Below, piece by piece: positions 33,835 to 42,462 of a DNA stretch of 64,000 nucleotides (positions within the stretch are counted from its first letter, which is position 1; each line of letters opens with the position of its first letter). Source of the DNA: Sorangium aterium. GTDB taxonomy: Bacteria > Myxococcota_A > Polyangia > Polyangiales > Polyangiaceae. Below the pieces are notes generated by a model. It did no database searches. It saw only the letters and a program-made list of their open reading frames with translations, and was not told the DNA's origin. The stretch covers positions 310,001 to 374,000 of the forward strand of contig NZ_JAQNDK010000004.1 in NCBI RefSeq assembly GCF_028368935.1. The letters are read 5' to 3'. The position numbers and the translations under genes are program-made.

Positions 33835-35836
33835 GGTGCGCTCGGTGCGCGCGGCGCGCGCCGTGTCTGCCCGTCGCGGCGGGCGCTTCACGGCGGCGGC
33901 GCTCGTCGCGCCGGCCTTGTCGCTGCTCGCGGGGTGTCCGGGGACGATCGACGACCAGGAGCGGTTCGGCCGGCGGGACGGCGGCCCGCAGCCCGCGTGC
34001 GCCGACGTGCCCGCGGTGTTCGCCGAGCGGTGCGGCGGCGCGAACTGCCACGGACCGGGCGAGCCCGCGGCTGGCCTCGACCTCGTCACGCTCGGCGTCG
34101 GCGATCGCGTCGCCGGCCGCCAGGCCACGAGCTGCGCCGGCGTGCTCGCCGACCCGGACCGGCCGGAGGAGAGCGCGCTCTACGTGCGGCTCACCGACGC
34201 GCCCTCGTGCGGCGCGCGCATGCCGCTCGGCGGGGCCCCGTACTCGTCCGAGGAGATCGCGTGTGTCGCCGCCTGGATCGCGGAGCTCACGCCGGCCTCG
34301 TGCAGCGGCCTCGACTGCGGCTGTCCCGGCTGCGTGTGCACGCCGAGCGCGCAGGAGGCGTGTTACACGGGCCCGGAGGGGACGAGCGGCGTCGGGCGCT
34401 GCGCGGCCGGCACGCGCGTCTGCAACGCCGAGGGCACGTCGTGGGGCCCGTGCATGGGGGAGGTCGTGCCCGCGTTCGACGCGTGCGACACGCCCGACGA
34501 CGAGGACTGCGACGGCGCGACGCCCGCCTGCGAGGACGTGTGGAGCCGCGGCTTCGGCGACGCGAGCGGCCAGTACGCCCGATCCGTCGCGTTCGACGCG
34601 GACGGCAACGTGATCGTGGCCGGCCAGCTGGAGGGGACCGTCGATTTCGGCGGCGGCCCGCTCACCGCCATCGGCACGGACGCCTTCGTGGCGAAGTTCG
34701 ACAGGTTCGGCACGCACCTCTGGAGCAAGGTGTTCCCGGGCGAGGGCAACCAGTTCGCGATGGCGCTCGCGGTCGACGCGGCGGGCAGCGTGATCGTGGC
34801 GGGCCGCGCCTTCGGCCGCGTCGATCTCGGCGGCGGGGAGCTCGCGTCGCACGGGGTCGACGACGTCTTCGTCGCCAAGCTGGGCGGCGACGGCGAGCAC
34901 ATCTGGAGCAAGATCTTCGGCGGATCCGGCGCGGATCGCTGCGACCGCATCGCCGTCGACGCGGCGGGCAACGTCCTCGTGGCGGGCGGCTACAACGGCA
35001 CCGTCGACTTCGGCGCCGGCGAGCTCACGAGCGCGGGCCAGCGCGACGCCTTCGTGCTGCGCCTCGCCTCGGAGGACGGCCGGACGCTCCTCGCCGTGCG
35101 CGCCGGCGGCGAAGGCGACGACTACGCCCATGGGATCGCGGCCGACGCCGACGGCAACCTGCTCGTCGCGGGTTATTTCGAGGGATCCATCGATCTCGGC
35201 GGCGCGCCGCTCGAGAGCGCCGGCCTCTCCGACATCTTCCTCGCCAAGCTCCGTCCTTCCGGCGACCACGTCTGGAGCGCCCGGTTCGGCGACGCCGAGG
35301 CGGACGAGGCGCACGACGTCGCGGTCCACCAGGCGACCGGCGACGTGGCGTTCACGGGCACGTTCGCGTCGACCATCGACCTCGGCGGCGATCCGCTGGT
35401 GAGCGCCGGCGGGCGGGATCTGTTCGTCGCCAGGTTCTCCGGCGCCGGAGCGCACCTCATGAGCCGGCGCTTCGGCGACGCCGAGGACCAGCTGCTCACC
35501 GATTTCGAGACCGGGGCGCGCGCGAGCGTCGCGGTGGACTCCGCCGGCGATCTCCTGCTCGCGGGGCCGCTGTTCGGCTCGGCGGACTTCGGCGGAGGGA
35601 CGCTGACGAGCCGAGGAAAGACCGATGTCTATCTGGTCAAGCTCGGCGCCTCCGGCGGGCACATGTTCAGCAAGCTGTTCGGTGACGTCCAGACGCAGGT
35701 CGGCCTCGACGTGGCGGCAGGCTCAGGCGCGAGCGTGCTGATCGCCGGCCGTTTCTACGGCGCCATCAACTTCGGTCAAGGAGCGCTCTCGAGCGCAGGC
35801 CAGGGCGACGCGTTCGTCGCGAAGCTCTCTTTGTAA
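33824..35836 (+). CDS. Cytochrome-like and SBBP beta-propeller lipoprotein
   Basis: 670 residues. Leader ending LLAGC (lipid Cys about 38). Residues about 55-145 form a planctomycete-type cytochrome-like module: FAERCGGANCHGPGEPAAG has a Cx4CH spacing rather than CxxCH, followed by PDRPEESALYVRL and IACVAAWI. A Cys-rich segment (about 155-240, GCPGCVC, EDCDGATPAC) precedes at least seven SBBP beta-propeller blades of about 55 residues, each with a DADGNVIVAGQLEGTVDFGG-like core and DAFVAKF end. Such propellers form surface adhesion or binding platforms. The ATG lies inside the end of the barrel gene. Whether heme binds at the Cx4CH motif cannot be decided from sequence. Confidence 0.8.
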   Translation: MGSEVRSVRAARAVSARRGGRFTAAALVAPALSLLAGCPGTIDDQERFGRRDGGPQPACADVPAVFAERCGGANCHGPGEPAAGLDLVTLGVGDRVAGRQATSCAGVLADPDRPEESALYVRLTDAPSCGARMPLGGAPYSSEEIACVAAWIAELTPASCSGLDCGCPGCVCTPSAQEACYTGPEGTSGVGRCAAGTRVCNAEGTSWGPCMGEVVPAFDACDTPDDEDCDGATPACEDVWSRGFGDASGQYARSVAFDADGNVIVAGQLEGTVDFGGGPLTAIGTDAFVAKFDRFGTHLWSKVFPGEGNQFAMALAVDAAGSVIVAGRAFGRVDLGGGELASHGVDDVFVAKLGGDGEHIWSKIFGGSGADRCDRIAVDAAGNVLVAGGYNGTVDFGAGELTSAGQRDAFVLRLASEDGRTLLAVRAGGEGDDYAHGIAADADGNLLVAGYFEGSIDLGGAPLESAGLSDIFLAKLRPSGDHVWSARFGDAEADEAHDVAVHQATGDVAFTGTFASTIDLGGDPLVSAGGRDLFVARFSGAGAHLMSRRFGDAEDQLLTDFETGARASVAVDSAGDLLLAGPLFGSADFGGGTLTSRGKTDVYLVKLGASGGHMFSKLFGDVQTQVGLDVAAGSGASVLIAGRFYGAINFGQGALSSAGQGDAFVAKLSL

Positions 35837-36117
35837 ATACCGTTCTCGTTGCAAATGCCGCGCTCGGCGGGGCTGCGCGCTGTTTGCCCACCTCGTCTGC
35901 CGAGGTCACCCACGGCGCGTGGCAATTTGCCTCGCTGGGGCGGCAAGGCTGTTCGCTCATCGCTCATAGGGGCGCGTTGTTCCCATTCCTTGCCCCGTTT
36001 CCAGCTTTCTCGGAGTGGCATGTTCTCTGCTCGACACCGCTCGACCGCGCGGCGAGATGCTCCCCTGATCGGAGGATTTCCGTCGAGCCGAGCGGGCCAG
36101 TCCGAAGGAGCAGAGGT

Positions 36118-37440
36118 ATGCGCGTCCTGCTTATCACCAAGATCTTCCCGAACGCGACAAACCCGGTACAGGCGCCGTTCAACCGGCGGCAGTTCGCCGC
36201 GCTTTCGAGGTATTGCGACATCGACGTCTTTGCGACGATCCCCTGGTTTCCGTGGGCTTCCAGGTTCTCTCGGTGGTCCATGTCGAGCGACGCGCCTCGC
36301 GAGGACGTGATCGAGGGATTGCCGGTGCGCCACCCGCGGTTCCTCTATGTGCCCAAGGTGGCGCCCTATCTCAATGGCCCGCTCTATGCGGCGTCCATGC
36401 TCTTCGAGCTGGCGCGCCACCGTCCGGCGCCGGACGTCATCGTCGGCTCGTTCGCCTATCCGGACGGGTTCGCCGCGGTGTGCCTCGCGGAGTTGCTCGG
36501 CGTCCCGGCGGTCGTCAAGGTGCACGGCTCGGACGTCGACGTGCTCTCGCGGCAACCGGCGGTCAAGCCCTCGCTGGAGTGGGGTCTCCAGCGCGCGACC
36601 CGCGTCGTCGCCGTGAGCAAGCAGCTGGCCGAGGGGGTCAACGCGCTCGGCGTCCCGCGTGACCGCATCGATGTCGTCATGAACGGCGTCGATCGCGGCA
36701 TGTTCCACCCCCGCGACCGGCGCGAGGCCCGCGCCGCCCTGGGCCGCCCCGCGGAGCGCCGGCTGCTGCTCTACGTCGGCCACCTTCTCCGGGACAAGGG
36801 CGCGCTCGACGCGATCGCCGCGTTCGAGCGCATCGCCGCCGCGCACCCCGACATCGACCTCGCGCTGGTCGGGAGCGGCGCGGACGAGCAGGCCTGCAGG
36901 TCCGCGGCGGAGCGGCTCGGCGGGCGCGTCCTGATGACCGGTCGCCTGCCGCACGACGAGGTGGCGCGCTGGGTCGCCGCTTGCGATGCGCTGGTCCTGC
37001 CGAGCCATCACGAGGGCACGCCCAACGTCGTGATCGAGTCGCTCGCGTCGGGCCGCCGGGTGGTCGCGACGCGGGTCGGGGGCATCCCCGACGTGATCAG
37101 CCGCCCCGAGCTCGGCGAGCTCGTCTCGCCCGGCGATCTCCCCGCCCTGGCCGGCGCGATGGCGCGCGCGGCGCACGCGCCCTACGATCCCGAGCGGATC
37201 TCGGCGCTCTCCGGGTGCAAGGGGTGGGACGAGAGCGCTCGAGCTCTCCACGACACGCTCGTCCTGGCGCGGAGCGAGCGGCGCTCGCCGGCGCTCGCGG
37301 CTGCGCCGCTGCGCGTGCCCGTGATCGACAAGCGCCCCGCGCTCCAGGCGGACGCGCAACCCCCTGCGTCCGTGCGATGGGCGCCGCCCCCATCGCGGCG
37401 GTTCCCCGACGGCGCGCAGCTCGGGGTGAGCCAGGCCTGA
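36118..37440 (+). CDS. GT4-family glycosyltransferase
   Basis: 440 residues, GT-B fold. N-terminal acceptor domain starts MRVLLITKIFPNATNPVQAPF. The nucleotide-sugar domain has LLYVGHLLRDKGALDAIAAF and the donor-binding motif EGTPNVVIESLASG (Glu-x7-Glu), then GGIPDVI. The best relatives by pattern are exopolysaccharide or teichuronic-acid type glycosyltransferases. The last 60 residues are Pro/Arg-rich and unrelated to the fold. A CAGAGGT site precedes the ATG. A perfect 11-bp palindrome GGCAATTTGCC lies about 190 bp upstream. It converges on the membrane-anchored kinase gene. Confidence 0.88.
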   Translation: MRVLLITKIFPNATNPVQAPFNRRQFAALSRYCDIDVFATIPWFPWASRFSRWSMSSDAPREDVIEGLPVRHPRFLYVPKVAPYLNGPLYAASMLFELARHRPAPDVIVGSFAYPDGFAAVCLAELLGVPAVVKVHGSDVDVLSRQPAVKPSLEWGLQRATRVVAVSKQLAEGVNALGVPRDRIDVVMNGVDRGMFHPRDRREARAALGRPAERRLLLYVGHLLRDKGALDAIAAFERIAAAHPDIDLALVGSGADEQACRSAAERLGGRVLMTGRLPHDEVARWVAACDALVLPSHHEGTPNVVIESLASGRRVVATRVGGIPDVISRPELGELVSPGDLPALAGAMARAAHAPYDPERISALSGCKGWDESARALHDTLVLARSERRSPALAAAPLRVPVIDKRPALQADAQPPASVRWAPPPSRRFPDGAQLGVSQA

Positions 37441-37485
37441 AGGGCCCGCGCAGGCTCTGCGCTCGCCGCTCGCCCCGGCCCCGCC

Positions 37486-39072
37486 TCAGGCCACGGGCAC
37501 GGCCTTTTCTGGCCGCAGGCGCACGGTGGGGCCGGGATCCGGGGGCGGCGGCTCGGCGCGCGGCATCGCGGCGCGCGCCGTCCAGAAGCTCCTTGCGTCG
37601 TCCGGCGTCCACGACGGCGTCGGCTCGCATGCGTCGAGCGCCGCGAGCAGCTCGCGCGCGCTCTGGTAACGGTCGCCTGGCCGCTTGGCGAGGCACCGCA
37701 TCACCACGTCTTCCAGCTCCGACGACAGCGGCCAGGGCGCGCGCAGCGACGGCGGGATCGGCGGCATCGTCAGGTGCGAGTAGACGAGCTTGCCGAAGGT
37801 CCGGCCGTCGAAGGGGGCCACGCCCGTCAGCAGGTAATAGAGCGTGACCCCGAGCGAGTAGATGTCGCTCCGGGCGTCCACGGCGCCGGCCGAGATCATC
37901 TCCGGGGACATGTACGTCGGCGTTCCCTTGATGACGCCGACGTCCGTCATGCTCGCGTCTCCCTCCAGGCTCACCTGCTTCGCGATCCCGAAGTCGAGCA
38001 CCTTGAGCACGTCCTGATCGTCGCCCACGCGCGTGATGTAGAGGTTGTGGGGCTTGATGTCGCGGTGGATGACGCCCGCGTCGTGCGCCTCCGCGAGCGA
38101 GAGGCAGGCCTGCCGCGCGAAGTGGACGACCCGGGAGGGCGGCATCGGGCCGTGATCGCGCACCAGGGTGGCCAGGTCGGCGCCGGCCAGGTGCTCCATC
38201 GCGATGTAGAAGATGCCGTCGCTGCTCGCGCCGAAATCGAAGATCCGGATCGTGTGCGGCGACGTGAGCCGGCTCGTCGCGCGCGCCTCGCGCTCGAAGC
38301 TGCGCACGTCGCCCTCGGACTTGCTCTCGCTGCGGAGCAGCTTCAGCGCCACGTCGCGGCGGAGCGACTCGTCCCAGGCGAGCCACACCTCGTTCTGCCC
38401 GCCCCGACCGACAGGCGCCACGAGCCGGTAGCGGCCGAGCTTGCGGGCCTCGTAGACCTGCTGGCGCGCCGACCAGAGGCCGTGGCTCGCCGCCGACACC
38501 AGGATCGCGGTGGCGAGCACGAAGATGTAGTTGCAGGCGAAGATCACGAGCGACCGAGGCGACGTCCACTGCGCCGCGAGCGCCGGGTCGAGGGACGCCC
38601 CCGCGCCCATGATGATGGGGAAGCTGAGCGCCACCGGGATCGTCATCCGGAGCGACCGCGAGAAGTGCGTCGGCAGGATCGTCGCGTCGACGAGCATCAC
38701 GATCGACAGCCCGTGCATGTAGTTCCAGGTCAGATCCCCGAACTCCAGCGCCATCACGGAGATGAGCCCCCCCGTGCTCCAGACCGCGAAGACGTGCGCC
38801 GCGTCGAGGAGCTCTGCCGAGGTCTGCTCGCGGCGGGCGAGGAGGTACAGCCAGAGCAGGATGATCTCGCCGAGCAGCCGGTAGAGCAGCAGCCGGGCGA
38901 CCGAGGCGCTCGGAAACACCGCGAGCACCACGAACACGTCGAGCGCCGCGAACGTGGGCCAGGTCACGAGCGCCGTGGGGAGGCCCCGCGCCATCGCGCG
39001 GCGCTCGTCCGCCGAGCTGGCGCCTCGAGGTCCCTGGGATCCCGTCGAATGGAAGCTGCTCGAGGCGGTCAT
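37486..39072 (-). CDS. Ser/Thr protein kinase with N-terminal multi-helix membrane domain
   Basis: 528 residues from ATG 39072. The first 200 residues contain about six hydrophobic helices (FAALDVFVVLAVFPSA, LLLYRLLGEIILLWLYLL, GGLISVMALEF, ISMP-type turns, VALSFPIIMG, LVIFACNYIFVLATAILV), resembling the sensor half of some histidine kinases. The kinase domain (about 211-485) has VGRGGQNEVWLA, VALKLL, HRDIKPHN, VLDFGIAKQ, TPTYMSPEM and SDIYSLGVTLYYLL, so it should be active. A Pro-rich tail ends the protein. An N-terminal integral-membrane sensor is a less common layout than the usual kinase-first order; it suggests direct sensing in the inner membrane. A degenerate 9-bp repeat lies just upstream. 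Confidence 0.9.
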   Translation of the reverse strand: MTASSSFHSTGSQGPRGASSADERRAMARGLPTALVTWPTFAALDVFVVLAVFPSASVARLLLYRLLGEIILLWLYLLARREQTSAELLDAAHVFAVWSTGGLISVMALEFGDLTWNYMHGLSIVMLVDATILPTHFSRSLRMTIPVALSFPIIMGAGASLDPALAAQWTSPRSLVIFACNYIFVLATAILVSAASHGLWSARQQVYEARKLGRYRLVAPVGRGGQNEVWLAWDESLRRDVALKLLRSESKSEGDVRSFEREARATSRLTSPHTIRIFDFGASSDGIFYIAMEHLAGADLATLVRDHGPMPPSRVVHFARQACLSLAEAHDAGVIHRDIKPHNLYITRVGDDQDVLKVLDFGIAKQVSLEGDASMTDVGVIKGTPTYMSPEMISAGAVDARSDIYSLGVTLYYLLTGVAPFDGRTFGKLVYSHLTMPPIPPSLRAPWPLSSELEDVVMRCLAKRPGDRYQSARELLAALDACEPTPSWTPDDARSFWTARAAMPRAEPPPPDPGPTVRLRPEKAVPVA

Positions 39073-39146
39073 GGTGCGGCGCAGGCCGTATCGCAGGCCA
39101 TTGGAGCCCTGCGCTGGCGCGGAGTCAAAGCGCGCGTCGCCTGCCT

Positions 39147-39162
39147 GGAGGAGTGAGAAATG
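39147..39162 (+). promoter_or_regulatory. Strong ribosome-binding site and ATG in front of the 9-bp repeat
   Basis: GGAGGAGTGAGAA precedes ATG at 39160-39162. Reading on gives a low-complexity peptide (MTQRTCRTQRTCGAH and onward, 83 residues) with no recognised domain. The 13 bases TGGAGGAGTGAGA are identical to those at 3216-3228, which also lead into a low-complexity repeat. Confidence 0.4.
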
Positions 39163-39163
39163 A

Positions 39164-39253
39164 CGCAACGCACGTGTCGCACGCAACGTACGTGTGGCGC
39201 GCATCGCGCGCATCGCACACGTCGTACGCGTTGCCCACGTCGTACGCACCACG
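39164..39253. repeat. Degenerate 9-bp tandem repeat, about ten units
   Basis: Ten consecutive 9-mers related to CGCAACGTA, CGTGTCGCA, CGCATCGCG and CACGTCGTA. Because the period is three codons, each frame gives a three-residue periodic peptide (for example RTC/RTQ forward, TRT/MRA on the reverse). It lies between the divergent starts of the kinase and the glycosyltransferase. It may be simple slippage DNA or affect expression of either neighbour. Confidence 0.7.
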
Positions 39254-39539
39254 CGAGCGCCGTCCGGGCGCGGCGAGCGCGCCTCCGGGGTTCCGCCGGC
39301 GGGGCGTCCGTTGTAGACGCGCTCCGCGCTCGCTCCGAGACCCCCGCAATCGCGGCGATCTCGGCGGCGATCCGCGGGGAAATGGGATGGAGCAGAGACG
39401 CGCGCTCGTGATCATCGCTGTCCGCAATGGCGTGCTCGCCGGCGCGGCCCCCGTGCGGGCGGCAACGGGCCCGCGCGCGATCCCGGGACCTGTCCTCTCG
39501 CGCGCGCGCGGCCGCGGCGCGCCGGTGCGCTGACGACCC

Positions 39540-40535
39540 GTGGCCAAGATCGGCTACTACGTCCACGGGCGCGGGCGCGGGCACGCGAGCCGCGCGCTCC
39601 CGATCCTGGGAGCCCTCCGCGAGCGCGGCCACGAGCTCCGGATCTACGGCGGCGGCCAGGCGGCGGACCTGCTCGGCGCGCTCCCGGAGCACCGCCTCGT
39701 GCGGCCGATCCGCCGCGGGCTCGCGGGCGTGCTCGAGCTCCCGCGCCGCCTGGCGAAGGAGATCGTCGAGCAGGCGGGCTTCCGGCCCGACGCCATCGTG
39801 AGCGACGGCGACGTCCCGTCGCTGCTCGCCGCGCGCGCGCTCGGCATCCCCGCCGTCGCGCTCGGCCACGATCTCGTCTTCTCGCGCTGCCGCCTGCCCG
39901 AGGGGCTGCCGAGGCTGCGGGTGCTCGCGTGCCGGCGCACGACCTGGGCCTCCAGCCGGGCGCGCCGCGCGGTCGCCGTCCACTTCCTGCCGATCGAGCC
40001 GGAGACGCCGGGCACCCTCGTCGCGCGGCCCGAGCGCCGGCTCACCCCCGCGCGCGCCGGCGAGCCCGGGGCCGTCGTCTGCTACTTCAGCGAGTGCGAC
40101 GCGCGACGGGTGCTCGAGCTCGTCGCGCGCGACGGCCGGCGCGTGGTCGCGTTCGGCGACGCGGGCCTCGACGTGCCCGGCGTCGAGGCGCGCCCCTTCG
40201 ATCCGGGCGCGTTCCTCGCTCACCTCGAGGGCGCGTCGGCGGTCGTGACCACCGCCGGCAGCAACGTCCTCGCCGAGTGCGTGCTCGCCGGCAAGCCCGT
40301 GCTCGCGCTCTACGACGACCGCCACAACGAGCAGACGCTCAACGCGCTGCTCGCCGAGCGGGCCGGCGTCGCCGTCGCGAGCTCGCTCGCGGCGCTCTCG
40401 CCGGCCGTCGTGGGGCGCTTCTTCGATCGCTGCCGCGCCGCCGACTTCGCTCGCGTCGACCTGGAGCGCGCGCTGCCGAGCGCGCCTTCCGCCGTGCTCG
40501 CTTTGCTGGACGAGGCGTGCGCGGGCGCCTCGTGA
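39540..40535 (+). CDS. MurG/GT28-like glycosyltransferase (MJ1255-type)
   Basis: 331 residues from a GTG start. The N-terminus IGYYVHGRGRGHASRAL is the hallmark of the MJ1255/VC2487 family of GT-B enzymes. The second domain has VVCYFSECDARRVLEL, VTTAGSNVLAECVLAGKPVLAL (donor-binding loop) and YDDRHNEQTLNALLAE. This resembles MurG/GT28-type enzymes that transfer a sugar from a UDP donor to a lipid or polysaccharide acceptor. The upstream divergent region contains the 9-bp repeat. The next glycosyltransferase starts 259 bp further, so these may be separate units of a shared surface-glycan programme. Confidence 0.8.
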   Translation: MAKIGYYVHGRGRGHASRALPILGALRERGHELRIYGGGQAADLLGALPEHRLVRPIRRGLAGVLELPRRLAKEIVEQAGFRPDAIVSDGDVPSLLAARALGIPAVALGHDLVFSRCRLPEGLPRLRVLACRRTTWASSRARRAVAVHFLPIEPETPGTLVARPERRLTPARAGEPGAVVCYFSECDARRVLELVARDGRRVVAFGDAGLDVPGVEARPFDPGAFLAHLEGASAVVTTAGSNVLAECVLAGKPVLALYDDRHNEQTLNALLAERAGVAVASSLAALSPAVVGRFFDRCRAADFARVDLERALPSAPSAVLALLDEACAGAS

Positions 40536-40794
40536 TGAGGTGCATCGCGACGTTCGCACCTCGCGCCATGGCCGAAGTCAACACAAGCGGCATAAGGTTT
40601 GCTAATTACGCCCACCGCCGACAGGCCGATCGGCCGACGAGGAACGGCTGCTGTGCCGAGCAACAGGCCGCGCTCGCGGCCGCAGCGCGACACAGCTGTC
40701 GCAGGCGCGACACGAACGCCCTACCGCCCGTCACGCTGCGCGCCTCGGTCGGCCATCGACCACGGTTCGCGCCGCTTCTCCAGGAGCAACGAAG

Positions 40795-42384
40795 ATGACG
40801 ATGGATGCAATTCTGCCGCTCAGCGACCACCGGAGCGATCGCGCGCCGCACGAGGCGATCGCGCCGGCGCGCCACACGCCGTCGACGGGACCCGCGCGGG
40901 GAGGGCACGCCTCCGTCAGGGCACAAGCGGCCATTCCAGAGAATCCCTTCGCTGCCCTCTCCGGCGCCAACGGGCGGCCGCTCAAGGTCGCCATCCTCAG
41001 CGATTTCACGCGCATTCCTTACGCGAACGGCGCGGTCTTCCAGACGCGCGCCCTGTATCGCGCGCTCAACACCTGTGGTCACCAGGCAACACTGATCGGA
41101 CCTCGGGATCCGGATGCCTCGGCCGATGAGGTCCCTCCCGGGACCGTCGCCTTGCCGAGCCTGCCGCTGCGCACCTACCCGGGGGTGCACCTGCCGATCC
41201 CCGTGGGATCCTCGGTGCTCGATCCGATGCGGTGGGATTTTGACATCTGCTTTGCGCAGACCACGACGCTGCTCATCGAGTTCGGCATCTGGCTGCGCAA
41301 GATGCGTGGCGTCCCGCTGCTCTGCGTGAACACGACGCACCTCGCGGCTGCGTACGACGTGCTCCTGCCGGAGCGGGTCTCCCGGATCGGCGCGGTCCAC
41401 ACGGTGCTCCACAAGACGCTCCGCGCGCCGATGGAGCGGCTGTTCGTGGACCTGTACAACCAGGGAGACGGCCTCGTCGTGCTGAGCGAGGGCCTGCGCG
41501 ATTACTGGCGCGAACGGGGCGTGACGGTGCCGATCCACGTCATCCCGCGGATGGTCCCCGAGGACGTGTTCGAGCGCCCGCTCGGCCCCGACCCGTACGT
41601 GCAGCTGCTCGAGGAGCGCGGGCTCGACACGCGCGGCCCGCGCCTCGTCTGCGCGGGCCGCCACACCCGGGAGAAGTCGCAGCACCGGCTGATCCGCATC
41701 TTCGCCGAGCACATCGCCCCGCACGAGCCGCAGGCGACGCTCACGCTCGTCGGCGACGGGCCGGACAGCGCGGCGTACGCGGCGCTCGCGCGCGAGCTGG
41801 GCGTCGCGCGCCGGGTCATCTTCACGGGCGAGGTGCCGTACAGCCAGATCTCGGACTACTACCGGCACGCGAACCTCTTCCTGCACTCCTCGCTGAGCGA
41901 GACGTTCGGAAACGTGCTCAGCGAGGCGCTCTGGTGCGGCTCCCCGACGGTCGCGTTCGCCGACGGCATGGGCGTGAGCTCGCAGATCCAGAGCGGCCAC
42001 AACGGCCTGCTGATCGACCCGGGCCGCGGGCCGATCGCCGAGGAGAGCGCGAACGCCGCGTTCGGCAAGGCCGTGATCGCGCTCGCGCGCGACCCGCTCG
42101 CCGCCGCGCGGCTCGGGAACGCGGCCGCGCAGCGGGCGCGCGAGCGGTCCTCGCCCCTCGTCGTGCAGCGGATGCTCGCGAACGCGTTCGCGAACGCGCG
42201 CGAGCACGCGCGGCAATCCAACCTGCGCCCGCTCGTCGACGGGCCGAAGGCGCTCCAGTGGCTGGAGACTTTCCGGCACTTCCGCACCTGGATGGGCTTC
42301 ACCGGCGGCCTCTTCGCGTTCGGCCACCTGCGCCCCGCGGCGGCGCCGCGGCCGAAGGGCATCCAGCCGTCGTTCTGCGCCTAG
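40795..42384 (+). CDS. GT4-family glycosyltransferase with extended N-terminus
   Basis: 529 residues. About 60 low-complexity residues precede the GT-B fold, which starts LKVAILSDFTRIPYANGAVFQ. The second domain has LVCAGRHTREKSQHRLIRIF and the Glu-x7-Glu loop SETFGNVLSEALWCG. Sequence style is close to digalactosyl- or phosphatidylinositol-mannosyl-type glycosyltransferases that act on membrane lipids. The ATG has AGGAG 9 nt upstream. It precedes the RND exporter gene by 78 bp in the same direction, so they may be co-transcribed. The 259-bp upstream region shows no recognised element. Confidence 0.85.
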   Translation: MTMDAILPLSDHRSDRAPHEAIAPARHTPSTGPARGGHASVRAQAAIPENPFAALSGANGRPLKVAILSDFTRIPYANGAVFQTRALYRALNTCGHQATLIGPRDPDASADEVPPGTVALPSLPLRTYPGVHLPIPVGSSVLDPMRWDFDICFAQTTTLLIEFGIWLRKMRGVPLLCVNTTHLAAAYDVLLPERVSRIGAVHTVLHKTLRAPMERLFVDLYNQGDGLVVLSEGLRDYWRERGVTVPIHVIPRMVPEDVFERPLGPDPYVQLLEERGLDTRGPRLVCAGRHTREKSQHRLIRIFAEHIAPHEPQATLTLVGDGPDSAAYAALARELGVARRVIFTGEVPYSQISDYYRHANLFLHSSLSETFGNVLSEALWCGSPTVAFADGMGVSSQIQSGHNGLLIDPGRGPIAEESANAAFGKAVIALARDPLAAARLGNAAAQRARERSSPLVVQRMLANAFANAREHARQSNLRPLVDGPKALQWLETFRHFRTWMGFTGGLFAFGHLRPAAAPRPKGIQPSFCA

Positions 42385-42462
42385 CGCGCGTGGTAAGACC
42401 GGCCCGAAGCCGGCCCGCACGCGGCCGCTTCGAGGTGTTCCCGGTTTCGAGGTGTCCTTCGA

